Part shown: positions 1 to 8,759 of the stretch, one piece after another
Layout of the letters: each line of letters starts with the position of its first letter
Numbering within the stretch: the first letter of the stretch is position 1
Source: Mallotus nudiflorus
Taxonomy: Eukaryota; Streptophyta; Magnoliopsida; Malpighiales; Euphorbiaceae
Reading direction: 5' to 3'
Assembly (NCBI GenBank): GCA_947683625.1
Contig: CANTUR010000240.1
Coordinates: forward strand, 372,001 to 436,000
Length of the DNA stretch: 64,000 nucleotides
Position numbers and translations under genes: made by a program
The notes under the pieces: model-generated
Told to the model about the DNA's origin: nothing
Database searches by the model: none
What the model saw: the letters and a program-made list of their open reading frames with translations, nothing else

Positions 1-904
1 TATTGACCTCAAGAAACTAGATAGGATGTTCAAGCTCCTCATATTCAACTTCCATCTCCATAGTCTCATATGGAGCTTCATATAGAATATCTCTCCACAA
101 TAGTTAGACCAATATAGGGAATGGAATATGGTGATAAGAAGGTCCAACATGTCAATGATACATTTGTCGGCCCTAAAAGGGGAAGAATGCACTTAAAACT
201 TAAAATGAATGTACTCTAAAAAATTATTTGATCATGAAATAAGATCTCTAACTCTTGAATCTTTTTTTAAGAGATATCAAAAAGAGGAATGAAGCCCTTT
301 ATCATAGCATTAATGGAATGGCAGAAAAACAAATGCAGCCCAAAGCCACAACTTCAGTGGTGGAGTATCATGACCTTCGTGAACAAAGACAACATCAGCA
401 CAATCAAAAGGGAAGAATGCAAAAGAATCGCATTGCATTTTGAAAAAAAATTATTCATTTACAAATAAACGATACTAACTTATGGCATTTTATGTAAGGA
501 AAAAAAAGAGAATGAAGAAGAGGAAAGGAACCGGTACATAAATAAGAATGGGCCATATAGCAAATACCAAACACTTATCAAGATTATAAAAAAGGAAGTA
601 ACAGAACTCTCTTTCCTTAAATTCTTAATAAAGTACCGTCTCAATCATAAAATTCATAAATTGAAAGTAAATTCATCCACTTCATGAGATCATGTGCGAA
701 AAGCCTATATCATGACCTTTTATCATAATCACTCTTTTTTATCCTTGCAAAATTCAGAGGAGTAGTTAATAGTTTTGTGTTGAGAACTTATGAACTCTAA
801 TCAATCTAATGGTTGCTTTGCACCTAAACGAAAGGGAAGAATGTGCAAAAATAAAATTTATGGACATGAAGCATAAATTGCTTGAATTTCAAAGTATCAT
901 TTCA

Positions 905-1272
905 GTCTTTCGAATAATAAATGTGCATATAATCTACTCTAATGCTCATCAATGAGTACCAGTACAAAATCCCTTGATAGTATCCATGCTGAATAATATG
1001 AGAAAGGTAGAGGCATAACAACAGTAGAATAAAAAATAAGAGCAAGCATAATGTACTCCAATGCTTAAAAATAAGTAAGAGTGTCAACGTGAAACTTTAG
1101 TGGTATCCATGCTGAGTAATATAAGAAAGACGAGGGAATACTAAAAAAGGACCATGCCAAAAATTGCTCTATTTACTCCAATGCTATCTATGAGTACAAA
1201 TATCTAAAAAACCTTTTCAATAGTATACACGCTGAGTAATATGAGAAAGGTAGGGGAATACTCCAATAAGGA
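905..1272 (+). repeat. Tandem repeat, about 121-bp period, 3 copies
   Basis: The phrase TATCCATGCTGA and close variants recur at 981, 1104 and 1224, each followed by a TAATATGAGAAAGG-like phrase and preceded by CCAATGCT...GAGTA. Spacings of 123 and 120 bp define the period. The copies are clearly diverged. The block lies in the 3' region of element C. Confidence 0.75.
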
Positions 1273-1719
1273 AGGAATCATAAAAATAACTCAAAGGCTA
1301 TTTTGATACTTAAAATTTGATCTTTTTTTCTTTAATAAATTCTCCCTAAAATTAGGTGTTAAAGTAAGCTCTTCACTTGATAAGAGATATATTTTCATCA
1401 TAAGATGGATAATAATGCCTCTAACCTCTACAAATGGCAAATAAATGATAGTCATGAAAATAAAAGATAGTGAGATTCATTGAGTGCACGCTATCTTATG
1501 AAAAAGTGATTTTCAACATTATAATGTACTTTTGTACATTCATCATGATTGAAACTAACTTCAACAAGTCTATAAGAATTAAAAATCTAGAAGCAAGTGC
1601 ACCCAACTTATAGAGATGGTTAACACAGCAGAATTAAAATTAGTCAATAGAGAAATTATAATTAGTCAACACAATAAAATTTAAAGTTCGACATCAAATA
1701 TGGATTACATAAAGAATGT

Positions 1720-2705
1720 AAAGCATTATCAGTGAGCAATAACAGCTAATCGTGAGCAATTATGGATTGCAGCATTATCAGTGAGCAACGAAGGGCTGTA
1801 ACTAATCGTGAGCAATTATGGGTTGCAGCATCATTAGTGAGCAATGAAAGGGTTGTAGCTAATTGTGAGCAATTATGAATTACAGCATCATCAATGAGCA
1901 ATAAAAGGGTTACAACTAATCATGAGCAGTTATGGATTGTAGCATCATCAGTGATCAATGAAAGGGTTACAGTTAATCACGAGCAATTATGGATTGTAGC
2001 ATTATCAGTTAGCAATGAAAGGGTTGCAACTAATCACAAGTAATTATGGATTGCAACATTATCAATGAGCAATGAAAAATTTATAGCTAATCACGAGCAA
2101 TTATGGACTATAACATCATCAGTGAGCAATAAAAGGGTTGCAGCTAATCATGAGCAGTTGTGGATTGCAGCATTATCAATGAGCAATGAAAGGGTTGCAG
2201 CCAATTGTGAGCAATTATGAATTGTAGCATTATCAGTGAGTAATAAAAGGTTGTAGCTAATCACGAGCAGTTATGGACTATAACATCATCAGTGAGCAAT
2301 GAAAGGGTTGCAACTAATCGCATGCACTTATGGATTACAACATCATCAGTGAGCAATGAAAGGGTTATAGCTAATTACAAGCAATTATGGATTGCAGCAT
2401 CATCAGTGAGCAACGAAAGATTTGCAGCTAATCGCGAGCAATTATGGACTGCAGCATCATTAGTGAGCTATGAAAGGGTTGCAGCTAATCGCAAGCAATT
2501 ATGGATTACAGCATCATTAGTGAGAAATGAAAAGGTTGTAGCTAATCATAAGTAATTATGGATTGTAGCATCATTAGTGAGCAATGAAAGGGTTACGGCT
2601 AATCACAAGCAATTATGGATTGCAACATCATCAGTGAGCAATGAAAAGGTTGCAGCTAATCATAAGCATTTATGGATTGCAACATAATCAATAAGCAATG
2701 AAAGG
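1720..2705 (+). repeat. 57-bp tandem array (about 17 units), open as a 19-codon repeat in part
   Basis: About 17 consecutive imperfect copies of a 57-bp unit run from roughly 1720 to 2705; the recurring phrases are GTGAGCAATGAAAGGGTTGC, AGCTAATCG and GAGCAATTATGGATTGCAGC. Because 57 is divisible by three, one frame stays open across units: at 2292-2555 it reads as 19-residue repeats of the type SNERVAANREQLW-IAASSV. Other units contain stops (for example a TGA replacing TGG) and single-base gaps, so the whole array is not one ORF. There are no unique spacers, so it is not CRISPR. It is most likely a minisatellite in the retrotransposon 3' region; a protein product is unproven. Confidence 0.9.
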
Positions 2706-2999
2706 AATAAGGGAAATGAAGAATGAATCAACAAACTACAAAGTTTATATTAAAGTGGCAAATGTCCACTTTAGCCCTTTAACTTTATTTGTATTTAAGT
2801 CCAAATTTCTTCTTTACAATTTGGTCCATTCATAATTAACTTATGAAATTCATATCATTAATTAATAATTCATAGAATTATTAATTACATAATTAATATG
2901 TATTAAAATTTTGAATCCTTTTTCAAGAACATAATACAAAATATAATTATAGAATTTGATTTTTTTCATTTTAGATGCATCATCATTTTTGTCAAGGAT

Positions 3000-3600
3000 T
3001 TTAAATTTGTTTTGTTATATGCTACATAGTAGTTGTAACAAAAATTTCAAATTATTTTGTTATGCACTGCCTAGTAGTCATATCATGAATTTTAAATTTA
3101 ATATGTTATATGCTACAAAGTAGTTATAATATGAATTTCAAATCTTTTGATCTACCAGACACTGCACAGTAGTTATGGTATCATTAGTAGACATTTTTTC
3201 AAATCATGAATCGCTAAACATCTTGTAGGGAATATCATAAAATTTTAAATCATAAATTGCTAGATGTTCCATAGGAACTATAGCATATTTTTTTAAATCA
3301 TAAATTGCTAAATGTCCCACAGGGAATATAGCGAGAATCATTATATATATTTCGTTAAACGTCTCACAGGGAATATAACGAAATCCATTATCATTAGACA
3401 TCCCAAATGAAATATAGTGCAATTTGCCAAACACTATATAGTAGTTATGGTAGTATTGCTAGATGTTCCACAGGAGCTATACCATGTTCTCAAATCATGA
3501 AATGCTAAATGTCCCATAGGGAATAAAGCCAAACTCATTTGCATATATCTCATTAAATGTTCTATAGGAAATATAGTGAAGCATACTAAACATAACATCT
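3000..3600 (+). repeat. Degenerate tandem repeats with CATAGTAGTT and CACAGGGAATATAGC motifs
   Basis: Two related degenerate blocks adjoin. The first (about 3000-3190) repeats a unit of roughly 60 bp containing TAGTAGTT...ATGAATTTCAAAT. The second (about 3200-3600) repeats a phrase of the type AAATCATAAATTGCTAAATG followed by TCCCACAGGGAATATAGC. Some TAGTAGTTATGG phrases reappear in the second block, which suggests a shared origin. The open frame on the minus strand at 3204-3434 is a by-product of the repeat and not a credible gene. Confidence 0.65.
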
Positions 3601-3724
3601 TGCTTAAAAATTGTATAACAATTTAAGCTTCAATCCATCAATTAGGATATAATTAATTACCTTAATTCTTTCCTTCGAAATTGTGTGCATCTATTGCTTT
3701 GCCATAATTTGTCAAGCAAATAGT

Positions 3725-3740
3725 GACAAAAAGGGGCAAC
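3725..3740 (+). other. Polypurine tract of element C
   Basis: The purine-rich GACAAAAAGGGGCAAC sits directly against the first base of the LTR (TGTAAGCACC at 3741). This is the position and composition expected for the primer of plus-strand DNA synthesis in TAT-type elements, and it fixes the element as plus-strand with this LTR as its 3' copy. Confidence 0.75.
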
Positions 3741-5583
3741 TGTAAGCACCCCCGATTTCTGCATGCAATTGTGCATGAATGTAACAAAAGCCTCTATGAT
3801 GACAATTATGCATGAATGTAACAAAAGCCTCTAGTGTTAAGTTTTGCAATTTTAAGGACTAAATTGTAAATTTTTTTGTATTTAATTGAAAAAATTTGAC
3901 TTTTGTAAGGGTATATATAGAAATATGCAACCAGCATTATGCAATGTCAATCGACATTATATAATGCTAACATTACATAATGCTAATCAGCATTATGCAA
4001 TGCCAATCTGCATCACAATGCCGATTGTCATTACAGAACACCAATTGGTATTACACAATGCCGATCAACATTTTGGAATGCCAATGTGCTAAAAAAATTT
4101 AGTAAAAATCTATTTTCTCATTATGATTAGTCCAAATTTAATTTATAAATAAATTGATTTAAGTATTTATTTATAGGTTTTGGTCTAGTACACGTCTCTT
4201 GCGTATATAATCTTCTTTTTGAAGTTAAAATTTATCCTTTTTTTTTAAGGGAGAGATAAGAGCTATTGTGATCACATAAGCTGTTAGCTTAGGAATGAGA
4301 TATAAAAAGAAAATATTGGTAAAGAAAAAGACAAAAAAGAGGACGGGGAGTAAAAAAAAACCCTAATCAACTATTGTAATAGAGGTTGATTAAGAAAAAA
4401 AAAAAAGAGAAGACCTAACCTAATACTGTCATTTTCAAAACCCTTTTTTTTTAAAAAAAAAAGAAACAAAATACGTTCCTTTAAAAAGTCTAGAAGTCAA
4501 TAAAATGCAGAGTCAATTTTCTTAAAATGATGAAATCCCATTCTGAGGGGTATTCAAACAACATCTACACAACATTACTCATCTTCTACACCTTTCTTTT
4601 TATTATTTCTTTCTTTTATATCATTATTTTCTTTTTATTATTTTTGTATTTTTTATTCAGGTTTTATTTTCATTATTTTGTTTTCTTTATTCATTAATTA
4701 TAATCTTATTTTCTTTTTCTTTTTTTTTTTTTCTGATTCTTTGTGTTTTATGATTATAGTGATGAATAGATGATTGAACTAAGGAAACTCATAGAGAATC
4801 AATGAATGAAAGTCAAGAGTCAAGATTCCAATTTAATTTTATTTGGCTTTGTTTAGTTTAGTTTAGTTTATTTTATTTTTTAGGTTTTGAATTTTTTTAA
4901 TTTGTCCTCTTAAGGGTTGTATTTTAATTTTATTTTCTTTATTATTTTGGTAGATTTTGTAATAGCCCCGATAGTTTGAATAATGAAAATTTAGTTCTCT
5001 TGTTCTTAAAAAATTAATTAGTAAATTAGGCTTAATTTGGTAAACCCTAATTAAAATCAATGAAGGAAGTAGATTAATTTAGATTGCACGTTAATTAAAA
5101 TTAGGGTTTTTTTAGATAAGATAATTTAATTAGATGGTTGATCTTTTTTATTTGTTTTTATCATTTTTAGGCTTATTTATTCTTTTTATGTGTTTTGAGC
5201 CCTAGGCCCATATTAGGCTCTAACCCATTTAAATAATTTTAGGTTTAAGTAGTTCTTTATTAGCCCATCTCATTTAATAGGTCTAGATTTTAATTGAAAT
5301 ACATTTTAGGCCCATAATTAACTAGATTTAGGTTAGAGATGATTTAGGCTCATTTAGTAAATTAAACATTGGCCCATTTTAGGTTAATTACAATTAATTT
5401 AGACTTAGCCCATTAAATAAAAGCCTTTTTCATAACTTGTAGATTTAATATCACCTTAGAATTAGAAAATGTAGAATTAAACCCACTAATTTAAATACTT
5501 CATAATTTGTAGATTTAGGTTCACTCTTAGAATTAATATAAATAGACTTAGGTTCAATTAATTAAAATTAAATAGGAATTAGG

Positions 5584-7100
5584 TGTTGGTTTTCGTTATT
5601 TAAAAACGCAGTGGAAATTAAAGCTTTTAATCACAAACCCTAACCCGAATCCAATTAATTCGATCAATTGATTTAAAACTAGGTTTTTCAAATCTTACCA
5701 GAAACACAGAAGAGGCAAGATTTCTGGAAGGTAGAGACGAGGTTCACTCCGGTGACACCTTACCTCAAGTTTTTGATTTTGGTAGTTCGGATCAAGACGT
5801 CTCCAAAAGGATTCGTCCTCCATAAGCATTCACCACGAACAGCCCTTGATTAAAATGAAAACTTTGTGTGCTAGCACTTCTCTTGATTTCTCATAAATCA
5901 AGAACAAAAACACTCTGTGTTTTAGTTTTTCTAAGAGGAGAAAAATGAATTTTTTTGGTGGCTAATGATTGATTTAGTGAAACCTTAAAGAATATAACAT
6001 ATTTATAGACCTCTAATTAAGGTTTCACTTACCAAAACAACTTTTTGGTAATTTCTCAATTATTATTGTTCTAATTTTATTTAAAATTAAATTAGAAATA
6101 ATATTCTATTTATTTAAGATAACTTTTACCTTAAATAAATAAACTATTTATTTATTTCCACAGAGCATATTTGGGCTTCTCAAACCCATATCTGTTTTTT
6201 GGCATGTTCTAAGTGTGTGACCCTATAGGTTCACATGACATTAGCAGTGGGCCTTAAATCTCTATTTAGGCCTATAAGTTATAATTGGCCTCTAGCAAGA
6301 CATTATGACTACCTAAGTCATGTGAAGTCAATAATCTGACATAGCCTAATTTATAATAAATATTGTAATCCCTTTGTCACATGATATCTTGATTGAATAT
6401 AAGGCATAGTTTATATCATCCTTATATAATTCAATCATACTATTTCTTGACTCTAAGTAGACTGAGAATGATAACTCTTTATCAATTCACTGTAGAATGG
6501 CCATATATTCTCCTCAATTTATCTTATCAAGGGGCCAATAGATATCTTACTCAGATTAAATGAGGGACATATTCCTTCTCAATCATTCACATTCCTCACA
6601 TAACTCATTTCATATCGAACAACAATCTATTTAATCATCTTGTTAAAGATAATGTTAGATTATGTCAAAATATATAATAGTTATATAGGAATCCATGATG
6701 ATTTCAAAGTCAAAGGACTAAATCAATATTATTATGATGAGAATTACTTATAACAATAATCTATATAGTATTCTCATGATGGGTCAATCCAATACATTAT
6801 TTCCCAAATAAGTACCTATGAGTTGACTTAATATCTCATATTCATTATCAGTAAAACATAATCATCAATTAACATTATACTAGCCATAACATATTGTTAT
6901 AACTAGGGATAATTTGAATAGAACTCATATTTAATTTAAGAGTTTTATTATCAAGTCACATAGTTGATGACCTTAGTAAGAATTGACTATTCAAGTAATT
7001 ATCATAACATAAAATGATAATGAAAAATGCTTTTTTATTAAATAAAATGATAAAGTCAAAACATGGTTATACATGATTGACCTAGTGCATATCACTAACA
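5584..7100 (-). mobile_element. Solo LTR, probably Ty1-copia, inserted in the LTR of C (TSD TTAGG)
   Basis: A 1,517-bp segment interrupts sequence that is continuous in LTR A (around 38480-38510). It is bounded by a perfect 5-bp duplication TTAGG (5579-5583 and 7101-7105) and has TG...CA termini. Read on the minus strand it starts TGTTAGTGATATGC and ends CTGCGTTTTTAAATAACG-AAAACCAACA, the TTTCCRCTGCGTTTT-type tail seen in many Ty1-copia LTRs. A TATAAATA box lies on the minus strand at 6000-6007, upstream of GC-richer leader-like DNA (about 5690-5900). No internal domain is present, so it is a solo LTR left by LTR-LTR recombination. Lineage assignment rests on the tail only. Confidence 0.85.
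6000..6007 (-). promoter_or_regulatory. TATA box of the solo copia LTR
   Basis: TATAAATA on the minus strand, about 1.1 kb into the LTR and followed downstream by a GC-richer region, is a plausible core promoter for the element's U3/R boundary. It is a sequence match only. Confidence 0.45.
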
Positions 7101-7568
7101 TTAGGCCCATTAGTCTTTCAGCTCACTTGTAAATTAAAACATATAGATTTAGTCCATTTAATTAAAATCAATGTAAATTAAACTAACTTAGCAATTATGA
7201 ATTTAAATGAATGCATTGTTTACATGTGTTTTCATGACTAGTTTACCTGGAGTTAATTATTTTAAATAAAGGTTTATATGAAATTGCATGAAAATAGCGG
7301 ATAACATAGTAATTTATAAAATAATTCTAAATGAACACAATACTAAAAGAAGTTGGTATTCCATATCCAGAATCTTATAATTCTGGTGTTAGCTTTCTTT
7401 TAGAGAATCGAGTACCACCATTTTTATTTGTCCCAATTATTACCCTAGGTAGCGACTCCTCATCTCCCTACCATGTCTTTGTGATAATGGTTAGTGTGTT
7501 CTCTAAAATCTTGAGATCAAACAGTATCGCGATTGCTAAAATTTTGGGTGCACACTAACCCCCGTCGT

Positions 7569-8020
7569 AATTTCTAAATTATTGATTTCATCATTTACAT
7601 GTTAATAATAAGGCCTCCATTTTATAACCACTAATTTTTTTGGTGACATAAGTTTTAATTATTGACAATAACTATACTAAGTTAATTTTCTCTATGGTTG
7701 TGTTAATCAATTTTAATTTTTTAGAACTAATTTTTTTTATTAATAATGTTAATTGAAGATATAACTACTAAAACATTAATGAACTCTATATATATATATA
7801 TATAATTTCTAAATTATTGATTTCATCATTTACATGTTAACAATAAGGCCTCCATTTTATAACCACTAATTTGTTTGGTGACATAAGTTTTAATTATTGA
7901 CAATAACTATACTAAGTTAATTTTCTCTATGGTTGTGTTAATCAATTTTAATTTTTTAGAACTAATTTTTTTTATTAATAATATTAATTGAAGATATAAC
8001 TACTAAAACAATAATGAACT
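7569..8020 (+). repeat. Tandem duplication, 235-bp period, two near-identical copies
   Basis: The segment starting AATTTCTAAATTATTG at 7569 is repeated at 7804 with only a few differences (for example AATAATAAGG against AACAATAAGG, and TTTTTTTGG against TTGTTTGG). The copies are separated by a (TA)n run at about 7783-7803. The first copy begins exactly where the LTR of C ends. The high identity implies a recent duplication. Confidence 0.9.
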
Positions 8021-8479
8021 GTATTTTTATAATCTTTATATTCTTCAACGATGTACGACATTATAAATTTTAACTATTTTTAGTTTTTGTAATTGGTTTC
8101 TTCATTAATAACGTCAATAAAAAATGTAACTATTATATCATTAATCTCATTATTAAAATATTAGCAATAATAAATTTTATTTTTAATTATTATTTTCTCT
8201 TTAATGATATATACACGTAAAAGTGTCTCTATGTTTTAAAATAAATGATTTCTCATAATTATATTATTAAACTCACTCTTGTATTTTATGAGGATTTTAA
8301 AATACATACAATTACTTTGTATGATATAAGCATATTTGAATTGTCTTAAAATTGGTATTGCACCAAAACGTTTTCAAGAAAAAACAAAAGAAAATGCTGC
8401 TTTTGCTAACTGGTCAAAAATAAAGATTGAAGATAAAATAGAAGTCAATGTTCTAAATAAATTTTGGGAGATTCTTAGT
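8021..8479 (+). other. Unassigned AT-rich flank with a 61-codon open stretch
   Basis: This is non-repetitive AT-rich DNA. One plus-strand frame is open from 8330 to 8512 without an ATG and has a fairly protein-like, Lys/Glu/Ala-rich composition (for example APKRFQEKTKENAAFANW). It runs into the copia LTR that starts at 8480. It could be a remnant of a host exon or of an older element; I do not recognise it. Confidence 0.3.
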
Positions 8480-8638
8480 TGTGAATATTGTTGTATTTCA
8501 TATATTCAATGAAAGAGTTGTACATAGTGATTATATATTACATATGAAGTGGTAGAGTTGTATACAAAGACTTTAACACTATAATAACAATAACCATAAG
8601 AAGATAAGACAAAAGACATAGATAATATTGACTAATAA
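8480..8638 (-). repeat. 3' LTR of the Ale-like element
   Basis: It is about 159 bp, beginning TGTGAATATTG on the plus strand and colinear with 12297-12454. It has drifted at its inner end (GACTAATAA against AACTAACA). The C-rich tract at 8639-8670 lies immediately inside it. Confidence 0.85.
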
Positions 8639-8670
8639 CCCACCCACCCACCCCCCCCCCCCCACCCGCC
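8639..8670 (-). other. Polypurine tract expanded to poly-G (poly-C on plus strand)
   Basis: CCCACC repeats followed by an uninterrupted run of C on the plus strand read on the minus strand as a G run plus GGGTGGGTGGG directly upstream of the 3' LTR, which is the polypurine-tract position. It is longer and more G-homopolymeric than usual for the family, probably through slippage. Confidence 0.6.
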
Positions 8671-8759
8671 GCAAGTCCAGGACCATCATAAAGAGGAAGA
8701 GCACCACACAAGTGCTGAAAACATGTGATGGACAAGGGCTTGGTAAATATATCGGTAAC

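Larger units (their letters stand above)
1..3740 (+). mobile_element. 3' non-coding region of TAT/Ogre-type Ty3-gypsy element C (partial)
   Basis: This is AT-rich sequence with no recognisable gag or pol, ending in a polypurine tract and a TAT-type LTR at 3741. It contains three separate tandem-repeat blocks (about 905-1272, 1720-2705 and 3000-3600), described separately. Long, hypervariable 3' untranslated regions carrying tandem repeats between integrase and the 3' LTR are an established trait of the TAT/Ogre lineage, so I infer that this is the 3' end of an element whose coding part lies left of the window. The stretch 1-900 has scattered copies of a GGGAAGAATGC motif (near 181, 410 and 834) and one 62-codon open frame at 255-443 that resembles nothing I know. 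I see no gene in it. Confidence 0.6.
3741..7568 (+). mobile_element. 3' LTR of TAT/Ogre-type element C, split by a solo copia LTR
   Basis: The LTR begins TGTAAGCACC, as do the LTRs at 36643 (TATAAGCACC) and 40228. It carries the same ordered landmarks: a palindrome array (3928-4092), a TGTGATCACA palindrome, an A-rich block, a T-rich stretch, the 'AGGCCCATATTAGG' islands, and a tail containing AGAGAATCGAGTACCA and TATCGCG-TTGCTAAAAT (7400-7550). The final bases differ from the ...TCTACA end of the other copies, so the 3' edge is slightly truncated near 7568. Without the 1,517-bp insert and one copy of its TSD it would be about 2.3 kb, matching the 2.1-2.3 kb 5' LTRs of A and B. Confidence 0.8.

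Noticed and set aside
1720..2705. CRISPR-like or coding-gene reading of the 57-bp array
   Set aside because: Units are directly adjacent without spacers, and several contain stops or single-base gaps; it is a eukaryotic minisatellite in a retrotransposon region.
3204..3434. 76-codon minus-strand ORF
   Set aside because: It lies inside degenerate tandem repeats and its repeated LAIYDLK phrases simply mirror the DNA repeat.
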